Assembly: GCA_024180945.1 (NCBI GenBank)
Contig: JAKSGN010000039.1
Coordinates: 1-64,000, forward strand
Length of the DNA: 64,000 nucleotides
Direction: 5' to 3'
From: Macrophomina tecta
Lineage: Eukaryota; Ascomycota; Dothideomycetes; Botryosphaeriales; Botryosphaeriaceae
The notes below the pieces were generated by a model. It had not been told where the DNA came from and did no database searches. It saw only the letters and a list, made by a program, of their open reading frames with translations. Position 1 is the stretch's first letter, and every line of letters begins with the position of its first letter. Below are positions 9,872 through 20,772 of this stretch, piece by piece. The position numbers and the translations under genes are program-made.

Positions 9872-10506
9872 GGGCGTGGCGGCGCCGTGGACGAAGCCCA
9901 GCCAGGCGCCATCGACGAGCTTCACGGGAGCGCGTCGCCGTAGCCAAAGTGCGGCATCCTCACGTGTACTGAAGAGCTCGCGCGGGGATCCGGCTTTGCG
10001 GCGTTCCAGGTATGCAAGCCAGCGCTGGTCGGTCCGTTCAGCCTGCTGACGGAGAAAGGTGGCCAGTGCTGCTTCTGAATAATTTTCCAAGGAAAGCAGG
10101 CCGCTTCCGGGCCTGCTTTGCGCTGCATCGACGGCCTCGGAGAGTAGTGTGGTCAGGAGCTCTTCAGCTCGGAGTAGGACGGCGGGATAGGTCTCGACAT
10201 TGTGCAGCTGGTGATACATGCGCCTGAGGTATTCGAGGCTGCGGTGCGGCTTGTGCTGAAAGCTTTCTACGCGAGCAATACTGACATGACTGGCTGCGTC
10301 TGGTGAGACGGTTAGCCCATTCCGCTCACGGCCAATGGTCTCTCGTTGCACTGACCTTGTTTTACTTCTGAGTAGGTCCTGCTGGTAAAAAAGTTCCATG
10401 CCGTGTGGCCGATGAGTGCGGTGGCCAGGAAGGCAAGGGCAGAGAAGAAGGAGCCGGTGATGTTTTCCAGAGTATGCAGGGGTGCGTTGAATATGAGGAA
10501 CGTCAT
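9872..10506 (-). pseudogene. Iron-containing redox enzyme-like gene, truncated by the satellite
   Basis: A frame from ATG at 10399 gives about 175 native residues and then runs into satellite DNA. The part around DQRWLAYLERRKAGSPRE, the following TREDAALWLRRRAPVK and LVDGAWLG resembles fungal heme-oxygenase-like diiron (iron-containing redox enzyme) proteins, which are usually several hundred residues long, so most of the catalytic part is gone. An upstream frame from 10506 (MTFLIFNAPLHT) encodes a membrane-anchor-like segment and is one frame off. The two meet at an A6 run (10387-10392), so a 1-nt indel there is likely. The family call is from motif memory and moderate; the truncation is plain. 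Confidence 0.5.
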
Positions 10507-11069
10507 TTTTACCTCAACGGTAACGGGTAAGCAGCAATCCTTTGCTCGGCGAGGAGGTGAGTGGTGGATGCGATGAGCACGCAATGGTTTGGTAGTTCTT
10601 ATGCAATCCGTACCGTCGCCTATATCAACGGGCCAACCGCCTGTGCAATTGCTACGAAGCATCGCTCACTTTTCCCTTCCTAGATGTGCCGGACCTTCGG
10701 CGCAAAAGATCCTAGCAGGGGCCATGGCCCGCGCGGTGGTCGTACTGATGTCCGTCCTGCCTGATGAGACATGAAGCATGGTGGATGAATCAGTGAAGAG
10801 ATAGCGGACCGACGAGCGACGGTGGTATGTGGTGAGCTGATGGAATTAGGAAGCTGTGCCGGTGATTCTACACCGGAGGTGGTACTAACGCTACAGGCTC
10901 GTATACTTACTCGAGCTGGCCTGAACACTTGGGAGCAAAGAGCCGGAATTGAAGGGGCAGAGGAAGATCTCAGGTGCATCGCAATAGAGCGGCTCTCACC
11001 AGTATTTAATTCGTCTGAATGTGATGGTTGGATGGTATTCAGAATCGTCCTCTGCCGTTACTCACAACC
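10507..11069. other. Intergenic, no gene seen
   Basis: About 560 bp of mixed composition between the truncated gene and the amidotransferase start. Open frames here resemble nothing and have no introns or motifs. It presumably holds the promoter of the gene at 11070. Confidence 0.5.
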
Positions 11070-12004
11070 ATGGCTAATTTCCTCGTGGCACCTCCATCAT
11101 GTCCTCCCCAGGACGGCTTCCGCCTCGGAATACTAGAGTGCGACACACCGCTCGAAAAGGCACGGCAGAAGTACAAGGGGTACGGCGCCATCTTCGAGTC
11201 ACTCCTACGAGCATCATCATCCTCCCCACCGCCGCCGCCGTCCTCGACCGCCTCGCCGGAGCTTCAGATAACCATCTGGAACGTCCAAGGCGACCAAGCC
11301 GCCTACCCGGACCTGAGTAGCGTCGACGGACTACTGATAACGGGATCAAGTAAAAAACTCCCCGGAACTGCAGGTACATCCGTACGTAGGCGAACCCCGC
11401 TGACGGGCCATGGCGGCACCATGCAGGGCACGACGCGTGGGCGGAGACGCCGTGGATCGTGCGGCTAGTCAGCTTCGTGCAGCAGGCGCTGCTCGCGACT
11501 CGCGTGCGCGTTATAGGCGTGTGCTTCGGGCACCAGATCATCGGACGGGCGCTCAGAGCGCCCGTGGGCCGGAACGACTCTTGGGAGACGGGCGTGGTCG
11601 AGTTCCCGCTGACGCGGAGCGGAAGGCATGTCTTCGGACAGAACAAACTGGTCAGTGATGGTGGATTCGGGGATACGATGGTGACTCACTCGCGGGGCTG
11701 ACTGTTTTTGGACCAGACTTTGCACCAGATGCATCAGGATGTCGTGTTCCAGTGCCCGCCAGGAGTCAAGCTGCTGGGTTCGACTGATGTGTGCCCTATT
11801 CAGGGCATGTTCGTACCTCGGAAGCTCCTGACGCTACAGGGACACCCGGAGGTCAACGCTGAGATCATGACTGAGGTCGTCGACTCTCGGTACAATCGGG
11901 GCGTCTTCACTGAGGAACAATGGGTGAAGGCGCGGGAAGAGGTCCAAAGGCCTCACGACGGATTCATTGTAGGGCGTGCGTTTTATCGATTCCTCCTGAA
12001 GTAG
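11070..12004 (+). CDS. Class-I glutamine amidotransferase-like protein
   Basis: Three exons: 11070-11349, 11427-11650 and 11717-12004 (263 aa). Introns of 77 and 66 bp have GTAAAA..CAG and GTCAGT..CAG ends, and the frame is kept. The nucleophile elbow GVCFGHQ is intact, preceded by LLITGSRHDAWAETPWIV and followed by QMHQD and LQGHPEVNAE, which carries the His-x-Glu pair of the triad. It belongs to the small GMP-synthase-like GATase1 proteins of fungi, predicted to hydrolyse glutamine or a related amide in the cytosol; the substrate cannot be told from sequence. The start was chosen for its context (ACAACCATGG) and its fit to the family length. It is the first intact gene in from the telomere. 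Confidence 0.8.
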
Positions 12005-12176
12005 ACTGAGTGTACATCGTATCCGATTCCAGGCGAATGTTCTTAGTGTTGAGTGGCAAATAGAATTGCAGCAAGTGCAAATGAAGTAGTGTATGTCGCG
12101 CCAGTTTCCAGCACTTTCAAACATGCTGGTGTCTTCTTCCTTTGCCTGTAATTCTTCTTAGCGCCTCCTAAAGCAG

Positions 12177-13408
12177 TCACCGAGACGGTCTCGCCTCATC
12201 CTCTTCATCACCGTCCCTTTCAAGGCCATTCTCCTCGCCTCCATACTCTCCCACAGGCCTCTTATTACCCCGCCAGTGCCGCCCCGCCGCCCCCGCCGTT
12301 ATCCTGATCGGTCCAGCGTAGAGCATCAAAATCGCCAAAAACGCCCTCCTATACCTCGGCGCATCCCCCTCTGTAAACAGCTGCTGGCCCACCAATCTCC
12401 TAGATTACTGCCCATGACGAAAATCGTCGACCAGACACTCCTCCTCTGCGGCGTACGTGAATTCACGCTCAACCACGCGTCATTCAGCCCCTGCGCGAGC
12501 GCATTCCCCGACTTGAGAAACCTGGAACCCCGGTACCGTGTCCACCTGCCGGCGTCCGGCGGCAAGCCCAATACAACGCGCCAGGTAGGAGATGAGGAAA
12601 GAGAACGCTATGACGAGGAAGTGCTGACGGAGCTAAGGGCGTTGGCTTTTGTGTTTGAGAAGCCGAGCGCCCGGATGATGGTCAGGCCGTAGAGCTGCAG
12701 GCCGCCTTTGGGGGCTAGGATGACGAGGTTGAGGAGGAGGTAGAGCCAGAGGACACGGTAAAGGAGGGCGGCTTTGACGTGCTTCTAGCTGAGCGGGGCT
12801 TTGGCCCTGGATTTGGCAGGGTTGTCGGCGGCGATGCGGGCTGTGAGGGTTGTGTAGTCGCGACCGGAGAAAAGGTCCCAGAGACCGTGGACGGGGTTGG
12901 TGTGCTTAGGGTTTTTGGGAAGGAGGAGGATGAAGACGGCGAAGATGGCTAGGGTCAGGATACCTTCAACTGCGGAAGAGAGTGTCAGTAACGAAAGGTG
13001 CGGAGTTTAGCGGGGAGATGTACTGATGAACAGCCACTGCCAACCCGACAGGCCGTATTTACCGCCAAGCCCAAGGACTCCAGCTGCTATCAGCGAACCT
13101 GTGGCAGTCGCGAAATAGTTGCCGAAGTAGAAGATGGCAGTTCCGAGAGCTAAGTCCCTCTTAGTGTAGAAGAGCGACAGCATGTACTGAGCTCCTCGAA
13201 GGTGTCATCTTTCAAAGATATCCAGAAGGAATCTAGTTGCGTAGAATGAGTGGATATTCTTGCACCAGGCTTGCGTCAGAGCGATAGAGCTCCAAACACC
13301 TATCTGTCCAGTGAGCCATAAAGTAGTTCCGACCTTGTGTAACAGAATGATGGAAGGCAGAGAGAAGTAAGGACTGGCTGCCGAGGCAGGTTGCAGCGGA
13401 AACACCAT
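12177..13408 (-). pseudogene. Dal5-type MFS anion:cation symporter relic
   Basis: Recognisable segments in order on the minus strand: KVGTTLWLTGQI and FYATRFLLDIFE near 13400-13205; TKRDLALGTAIFYFGNY and then SGWQWLFIS near 13170-13020; an intron-like gap; PKNPKHTNPVHGLWDLFSGR near 12940-12890; an in-frame TAG after KAPLS near 12785; LYLLLNLVILAPKGGLQLYG near 12760-12700; and a frame-shifted C-terminus with GDAPRYRRAFLAILMLYA near 12360. This is the allantoate-permease (Dal5) class of transporters. The N-terminus is missing, there is at least one stop (where the family has Trp) and several frameshifts, so it is dead. Confidence 0.8.
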
Positions 13409-13458
13409 TCTTTCTGTATCACCCGCTCGTCCACCTCCACTTTCTAGCTCTTCTGCAG

Positions 13459-13690
13459 AGTTCGCAGATTCAATGGCGGAGATGGACTATCGGGTTGGCC
13501 AGATCCTAGATCGTATTGACGATCTGGGTGTGCGAGAGAACACGGCGGTCATCTTTGCACCTGACAATGGCCCCGAGTTTCGGCCTCCGTACCGAGGAAC
13601 TGCAGGGCGTTGGACCAGGACGTATCACACGGCCATGGAGGGTAGTTGACGAGTGCCATTCATCGTCAGATGAGCAGGGAAGTTGCAGTG
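13459..13690 (+). pseudogene. Arylsulfatase fragment
   Basis: About 70 codons of the middle of a sulfatase: EFADSMAEMDYRVGQILDRI, then VIFAPDNGPEF with the D-N-G metal/active-site motif, then RGTAGRW and YHTAMEGS, followed by two in-frame stops around RVPFIVR (one where the family has Trp). Both ends are missing. It lies between a transporter relic and a regulator relic, so it is a broken piece, not an exon. Fungal sulfatases often neighbour Dal5-type transporters in sulfate-ester use clusters. Confidence 0.75.
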
Positions 13691-14262
13691 TTCAAAATAG
13701 GCATCGATCAGGCGAAGGGCGACATCATGAGGCGGGATCTGCATATCCGCGATAGAGGTCAACGACGGGTCCCGGCGGGGTCGCGGTCCTTCCGGGCTGC
13801 GGGGTTCATGTCGAGAAGGAGTAAGCGTAGCAGAGGCAAGCCAGAGTCCGACCTTACGTATCTGGGTCTGGGGAATATTGAGGCATCTACTGAGACACAG
13901 CTCGCCTGAGAGAGCATGCGCTCGATATTGCGGTCCGGCTGGTGGTGGTCTGAGTGTGGGAGCTGTTGGAGTACGAGTTCCAGTTGAGCAACCCTGTTTT
14001 CCAGGCTCTTGAGATAGCTTTTTCAAGCCAGAAGGACATCATACAGGCGCTCGAGGAAGCAACTTCGGGCGACGGGCGACCGTGGAACCATCGACATTAT
14101 TGGCAACGCACTCGACGCCGGCGCGCTCGCAGTTTGCGCAGGATGGAAGGTTCTGGCCGTGCCTTGCAGCGCGCACAGGCTGTGGCGTTGGAGCGGCGCA
14201 CATTGGGCCGCCGTGGAGTAACGGGCATGGTGATGAAATGCGCGGAGCAGGAGTTGGATGAT
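13660..14262 (-). pseudogene. Zn2Cys6 transcription factor relic
   Basis: On the minus strand RRPNVRRSNATACARCKAR begins a binuclear zinc cluster. After a frameshift the second half reads CANCERAGVECVANN, followed by YLKSLENRVAQLE (coiled-coil linker). Further left, PPHDVALRLIDAYFEHCNF is the start of the fungal-specific regulatory domain, which then stops at the sulfatase fragment near 13680. Several stops and shifts are present. Confidence 0.7.
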
Positions 14263-14300
14263 TGGAGAGGGTGGCACAAGAAAAGGAGAGGGAAGATGTG

Positions 14301-14323
14301 ATGATGATGATGATGATGATGAT
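14301..14323. repeat. ATG/TGA trinucleotide microsatellite
   Basis: About seven and a half ATG units in a gene-free stretch. Confidence 0.9.
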
Positions 14324-14512
14324 TCATACACCCCGTCGGCCTCAGCAGACCATAGGGACAAAGAACACTATCCTACGCTAAGCTACATTGGGATCCCGGT
14401 TCATTCGAGGCCCAGCACACTGTATGCAAAGAAACCATATCTCCCTCCAGTTCAACGATCTGAAAATAGACACGGGTAAATCGACTAATAGATAAAGCTT
14501 AATAAACGCAAG

Positions 14513-14532
14513 AAAAAAAAAAAAAAAAAAAA
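14513..14532. repeat. A20 homopolymer
   Basis: A 20-A run preceded by AATAAACGCAAG, which looks like a polyadenylated 3' end on the + strand. The LINE remnant next to it runs on the other strand, so this is not its tail. Confidence 0.6.
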
Positions 14533-14672
14533 GAAATGTAATAGCAGAGCTGTCCTCCATGCACCCCTCGTACCATCCCCTTCGAGACCACTTCCCGAGT
14601 GCTGTCAGTCCCTGTAGCGGCGTGACGGCTGGTTGGAGAAGGGATTGCTTTGCTCAGAGAAGGATTGAGCTC

Positions 14673-15290
14673 TCAGTCTCTAGTTGCTACTAGTCTTCTA
14701 GTGGCCAGAGCAAAGGCTGCTGTTGCTTTGACTGCGCGTATGTCCGCCCGCCACTTCTCCGGCGGCCCATCTGCATACCTACCGTCGGGTTTTCTCGTGC
14801 CCGACCATCCGCCTAGTATGAACGCGAGATCACCGAGTCTACTTCCCAGGTCAATCTGTAATCTAGCGCGGAGATCCATCCAACGCGGACACTCCAAAAG
14901 GAAGTGCTTGACTGTTTCCTTCTCTGCTCCGCAGTCACACGCGGGTGCCTCTGCTCGTTTGATTTTGTACAATGGCTCGTTCAAGCTCGCTTTCGACGTT
15001 CTTAGTTGCGCAATCGCTGCGGCTTCCTTGTGGTTCAGTTGGTCATAGAGCTTCTTGGTGTGGAAATGTGCCAACGCTCAGGGAAGATGTGGCAGGATGA
15101 CGGGAAGATGTGACAGGATGACGGAAGAGCACGTGACGTTGAATGCGCACCGCGACGACCCGACGATGCTTCTTCCACTCGCTTCCCTTCACATCCTTCG
15201 CCTAAACATGACGGATCACGCTTACCTTCCACGCCGGAGATGCCCACCCTCCTGCTATTCACATCAGAGAGCCACTCCTGTACCTTGAGC
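14673..15290 (-). mobile_element. Non-LTR retrotransposon (LINE) 3' remnant
   Basis: The minus strand encodes the C-terminus of a fungal LINE polyprotein: KLYDQLNHKEAAAIAQLRT, then ACDCGAEKETVKHFLLECPRW, the zinc-binding CxC...H...C segment after reverse transcriptase/RNase H. Right of it, in broken frames, GISGVEGKRDPSCLGEGCEG resembles the end of the RNase H domain. No reverse transcriptase domain, target-site duplication or tail is visible, so only about 0.6 kb survives. Confidence 0.75.
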
Positions 15291-16240
15291 TGATGTACCT
15301 TGAGAGGATTTCCATCACGAGAAGACTATTTACGCTAACCAGTGTGCCCGGACCTTCGAGCTCTATCTTTGACTGATGTAATGATCATCCGGCCGGCTTC
15401 GTCACGGTCTACTAAGGAATCATACGCATCAATGGCAGCTTTAGCTGATTGCGGACCCAGTCTGGAGCGGGAGGGACGGAGTGGTGGAATTTTTCCAAAG
15501 GGTGAGCGTTGGGAGTGCAGCCGGAAGGAACTGGACGACCCGAAAACTTGGTGGCCAGACCTACGGTTGTAAATAGATCCAGAGCAACACGCAGAGCCAG
15601 AGCTAGAGATAGAGATAGAGCAAGAGGACAGGTAGCATCCTTTGAGTGAAGTGAGACAGATATTTGGATATCTAGGCACGGAGAAGACGGAATATATATA
15701 CTAACTCACGACACGGACGTGGGAGCTTTCTCTATCTTCGAACCATGCTGCTGCCATTAACAGTAGCTACAGAAGGATATAACGAGGCTCTGTGGCCAGG
15801 CGCGAAGAGCGGTCCAATAATATGTTGACTCGCTGGCAGCCGTAGATGGAAATCATCGCGCCAGTTTCCCCCGGCACTTCGGCTGCCCGGCCATCAACGT
15901 GATCATTCTGAGTGACGCACATCGCAGTGATTGCATCGCAGGTTGAGAATTTTACCATGAAGACGTCTATTTCTGTGGCGCGATGGCAACAACCAGTCTG
16001 TCTTAATGTGAACGCCAAGTTCTCACATGCATAATATCAGTGCGTGGTGGATACTATAACATGGGGCCTGATCAGGGAATAAGACATGGATATGGCTCCT
16101 CTTCCACAGCTCGACGCGTTCGCGCAACCCAATGGAACTCGCGAGCATATATAAATAACTGCCGCAATACCGACTTCCGCATCTTCAAGCCGCGCATGCA
16201 CATCCCATAGTTCCTACGCAAAGCACACTTTCCGCCCACC
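15291..16240. other. Intergenic with SDR promoter
   Basis: No gene recognised. A 114-codon minus-strand frame at 15335-15679 contains CTATCTCTAGCT-type low complexity and resembles nothing. The right part holds the promoter of the SDR gene. Confidence 0.5.
16148..16157 (+). promoter_or_regulatory. TATA box of the SDR gene
   Basis: TATATAAATA lies 93 bp upstream of the ATG at 16241. The spacing suits a short 5' UTR. Confidence 0.55.
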
Positions 16241-17214
16241 ATGCCGTTGTGGGAAACCGACTACACGACCACCTTCCACCACCAAAGCTACCCCGCCATC
16301 TCGCCCACCCGCCCAGAGCTCTCCGCCGCGACCAAGACCATCTTCATCAGCGGCGGCGGCCGCGGCCTGGGCACCAGCATCGTTGACGCCTTCGCCCAAG
16401 CCGGCGCATCCCACATCATCGTCACCGGCCGCAGCGCCAGCAGCCTCGAGGCCATCGCCTCGCGTGTCCACGCCGCCCACCCCTCTACCAAGGTGACCGG
16501 CCTCCCCGGCGACGTCTCTCGCGAAGCCGACGTCGCGCACGTCTTTGCCCAGGCCAAGGCCATCGCCCCAGCCGGCATCGACGTGCTCGTCGCCAACGCC
16601 GGCTACCTCTCCACCGTTGCTCCCGTCCCTGCGGCGACGAGCTCGGCGCAGGCGGACGACGCTGTGACGGCCGACTGGTGGCGCGGGTTTGAGGTCAACG
16701 TCAAGGGCGTCTACCTGCTCGCGCGCCACTTCCTGGCCGCTGCCACGCCGAATGCCGTCTTTTTGAACGTTTCGGCCGCCGCCTGTCACCTCAACCCTGC
16801 GTTCCCGGGCTTCTCGTCGTACGCGTCCTCGAAGATCGGAGCGTCGCGCTTGGTCGAGACGCTGCAGATCGAGAATCCGGGATTGCGCTTCTACAACATC
16901 CAGCCCGGCGTGGTCAAGACGGACATGTTGGCCAAGTCTGGCCTTGAGGAGATGGGAAGCGCCCAGTTGCCGTATGATGATCGTGAGTCCTCGTTTTTTT
17001 CCCGTTTTATTACCTTGCTTGTGCGGGCAGGTGGCTGACGCGCGTGGCAGCCGAGTTGCCGGGTCACTTCCTGGTGTGGTTGGCCAGCCCGGAAGCCGAG
17101 TTCTTGAAGGGAAAGTTCCTGTGGGCCAACTGGGATGTTGATGAGTTGACAGCGAAGAAAGATGAAATTGCGGCGGAGAACAAGCTGAAGACTGGTCTGG
17201 TTGGCTGGGCTTGA
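16241..17214 (+). CDS. Short-chain dehydrogenase/reductase
   Basis: Two exons, 16241-16982 and 17051-17214 (301 aa), with a 68-bp GTGAGT..CAG intron. The Rossmann motif reads ISGGGRGLG (family TGxxxGxG), followed by NAG in VLVANAGYL, a catalytic Ser in LNVSAAACH and YASSK as the YxxxK pair. The C-terminal [12 protein letters not shown] is common in fungal SDRs that act on small ketones or alcohols. NAD(P)H-dependent oxidoreductase, substrate unknown; no targeting signal is seen. Confidence 0.85.
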
Positions 17215-17487
17215 CTTCCCTGTCGGCCGCGCATTCCTCAGCCGACTATCCGGCTCAGACAACCGCAAAATGTACAGGTTCATGCCCACTATGTGCTGCC
17301 AAAACGGAAGTGATCATACGTTGCTCTCCAGGCTCAGATGGGGGCCAAGCAGCTGATTGGGCCTCAGCCGGCAAGCGATGCACGCTTAGGTGAGACAACG
17401 CAACGTGTTTTCTCCCAGCCTGGCTTCCTCGCCCCGCTCTCTGCCTCTTTCTCCTGCTTTTGTGCAGGGCTGTTAGCTATCAACAAA

Positions 17488-19193
17488 ATGGGTCCTGTCT
17501 TTGACAACGTGTTTTCGGCGGATGAATCCGATCCCGGACTGTGCCACTGCTCTCGACCAGATTGGAATATGCTCAGCGACGCACGGTTCTGCATGAGCTG
17601 CGGCTTTGTAGCAGAGCCGAATGACGCTCGACTTCCTCCCTCTCCCGAAGCGCTGCCATTTCAGCAGGAAAATGAAACAGACGAGCTCGCAGACGGAGGA
17701 AAATCAGCAAACAGCGACATTGAGAATGATCTGGCCGAGACAGCCTCTACCTACTCACCCCTACGAACGGATCAAAGGGAGGTCCGTCTATTCGTTCTCA
17801 AGCCTGGCTGCGCTTCGGATCCGATTATGGGTAGAATTTTTCACTGCATCTTGGATTCTGGCCAACACATTCCTTACGAAGCGGTCTCGTATACGTGGGC
17901 AGACGCGTATGGAGATTCAAGTTATTCCGAAACCGCCTACTGCAATCATGCAGCAGTAAGGATCACCAGGAACTGTTCCTCGGCTCTAAGGCGAATTCGG
18001 CATGAGATGGACTCGAAAGTCATCTGGATTGATCAGATTTGCATAGACCAAACAAACGTGGCTGAAAGAGGTCGTCAGGTTGCCCTCATGCCGCGAATTT
18101 ACGCCAGTGCAACACAAGTTCTCATTTACTTTGCTCAGTCGAAGACGCCCGGTACTTTGCTGGCCCAATGCCGAATCCAAACTCAAAAAACACGATCCGA
18201 TTCCCCTCTGTGAGCCACCTGTTGGATGCTGATGTGCTTAGGCACCCGTGGTTCCGCAGAGTCTGGGTCTTGCAGGAAGTAGCCAACGCCAGGAAGGCAA
18301 CTTTACTTAGCTCAGACTCAAGCGCCGACTGGGAGACCTTCAGGAATTCCAACTCTACTCTACTAGGGACCCCGTCCATCCTGAGTCTCAACCTCCGTGA
18401 ATTTTTGCCGCTTAGTGGCTTTGCCGACCTTCTTGAGCGTGCTCGGGAGTGTTACGCCAGTGACCCGCGAGACAAAGTTTTTGCCCTGCTCGGCATCTTG
18501 ATGTCACCAGACTCGGCGCCCTTGGTCCCAAACTACTCGAAGTCAGTGGAGACCGTGTTCACCGAGACAGCCGTAGCTCTGATTAAAAGTACGCGTAACC
18601 TTTCGATTCTATCAAGCTGTCGGCCGGAAGAGTCGAGCTTGATCATGCCCTCATGGGTTCCTGATTGGTCCACAAAATCGGAGAGGACATCTTTGCGACA
18701 AGAATTTGCGAACCCTCCCTGGAATGCACGCCGTATGGACAGGCTGCCGTCCCGCTTTGTGGGAATGGCCGTTGGCCATTCCATATGCTATCAGAATGGG
18801 AAGCTGTTCATACGAGGCCGTCACCTTGACACAATATCGAGGGAATTTATTCCTAGCCCCATCAACGACGACGAAGCGCGGCGAATGCAAACGCTTGGGT
18901 TGCTATCACCACGTTGGAAAGGCTTTAAGTACTCAACGAGGAATTCTTGGTGCGTGACGGTGCTTAGGGCTGCAATTGATGACGAAATCTGGCAATTGGA
19001 TGGCGGCGACATCCTATTCGTATTGAGAAAGCAACAGAAAAGCTACAAACTCATCGGGGAATGCTTTCTTTACGGAATATCATATCACGTACATAAGGAA
19101 CATTCTGCGCCACCAGGACCTGGGATATGCCAGAACTGCTCTCCGTTCGCGGAAGTCATCCGCAGCGCGTCTGTAGAAGTATCCCTCTGCTAG
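17488..19193 (+). pseudogene. HET-domain protein with a 1-nt frameshift
   Basis: Start MGPVFDNVF, then a Cys-rich segment (CHC...CMSC), then the HET core: YEAVSYTWAD, then IWIDQICIDQTNVAERGRQ and MPRIYASATQVLIYF. At about 18134 the frame shifts by one missing nucleotide. After it the protein goes on with SVEDARYF, HPWFRRVWVLQEVANARKA and DPRDKVFALLGI up to TAG at 19191. The span of 1706 nt is one short of whole codons, matching one lost base. A 32-bp GTGAGC..TAG intron would also keep frame but is too short and would delete family sequence. HET proteins trigger cell death on non-self fusion; this allele is probably null unless the base call is wrong. Confidence 0.75.
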
Positions 19194-20772
19194 CGCATAT
19201 CAAGGAGGGAGATACTCACCTCTCTCGATCACTATCAATCCCGAACAATAGGATCATCACAATCATACATTGACCCCATGAAATACATCTCCCCCAGCAT
19301 CAAGCCCCGCACGGCACCATAACACATCTCCCCTACGGTGGGTTGGTCTCCATAGAACAGCCAGACAGTGGTACTGGGATATGCAGATAATCGCTCAAAA
19401 ATTATTCTAACCGGCTGGGCCATCCCTATTTGCACAACTCTTATGTCCTCCCCGACACACACCTGCCCATGACTACGTTGTTCTCATATCCCATCCGCGC
19501 GGGACCCTTGGCCTAGAGCTCTCGCCCATATTGTCCTACAGGAGCAGCCAGACACAGCGCGTAACCGCAGGCTTCAGCGGACGCAACCTACATACTCTTA
19601 CTGGCGAATACAGTGCAATGGTTGAAGCGCTGAACATCGTATCGCCGTAGGCCCAACTGACATGCAGTTGGTGCCAATGCTATAGATTCGCCGAACGCCA
19701 CTAAATCGAATCCAACAACGATCGAACCGACCGAGACCCGGTGGATGAGTCGTTTACAGAAATCCCTCAGTTTCGATTCCCAAAGTAACCCGCCGTGCAC
19801 CGGGACACCCCGGCGCCCTCGGCCAGCTTCTAGAGTCCGTCCCTCTCCTGGGAGACGCAGGCTGACGAGACGCGCGCCAGCTCCACCACCTCCAGTCCGA
19901 GCAATTTCAGCATTGCTGAAGTCCATGTCGGCCAGACGGACCTAATCAGCATCGAATGGGATGTCGGCATTCGCATCGCCAAGGGTAGGCGGAAGCGGGG
20001 CTCGCAGCACGGCTTGCAGCACCTGATTGTCGCCAACATTGTCTGCGCGGTAGCGCGGGTTAGTGCGTCACACATTCACGCCAGCCTGCGTCTCGATTTA
20101 GTATGGGCACGGGCGCAGGTTGGTCATCGAGGCATCGCTCAGCGCAGTGGGGCCCTCATGGATTTCGGCGTGGAAGCGGCGGCAGAGCTCGTTGAGGTGT
20201 GGCGCAGGTTGGAGCGGTATACGAGTTCGATGTAATGGCGTAGGATGTCGAAGACCGTGTGGAAAACCTCCTCCAGTGTGGGCGGTGCGCACGATGGTAA
20301 AGCCGCAGTTATTGCGTTAAGAGGCTACATCTTTCAGGCGCCACCGACGTCCGAGTCATCACTCATACTGGTACTCAAGATAGTCTGAGTCTGGATGGAT
20401 GGACTTATGAGAGAGTCGGTGAAGAGGGTCTGCTGTTGGAGTGCGGACTGAGGCGGACAAATAGTAAACGGAGGCCGAATCATCGCTGAGTGAGTACAAC
20501 TACAACTTGGCTGATTCGACTGGAGACCGGAGGCTCTCGGGCCCCGGCACCCCGAGTATGATTTGATCACTAGGCTCATAGGTCCGATTTGATAATGCCG
20601 GGTGGCTGATGCACCGAGTACTGAAGTGAGCAGTGCGCCGAAATGTTCACGAACACGGAGCGCCCAATCAGAGGCTGCAAAGTACGAATCTCCCGGCAAA
20701 GAGCACATGATAAATAGCACGTCAAAAAACAGGACATGTTCCTACATACTGCAGCCATCCCCATATCCCGTC
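19194..20772. other. Intergenic, degraded, no gene recognised
   Basis: 1.6 kb with only short frames. A minus-strand stretch at 19600-20330 keeps coding-like composition with several stops, which suggests an old pseudogene of unknown family. The right end carries the GH78 promoter. Confidence 0.4.

Noticed and set aside
14513..15290. A20 run as the tail of the LINE remnant
   Set aside because: The LINE reads on the minus strand, so its tail would appear as T on the + strand.
18210..18241. 32-bp GTGAGC..TAG intron that would restore the first HET gene
   Set aside because: It is below the 46-bp minimum seen in this window and would remove the conserved stretch just before HPWFRRVWVLQE.
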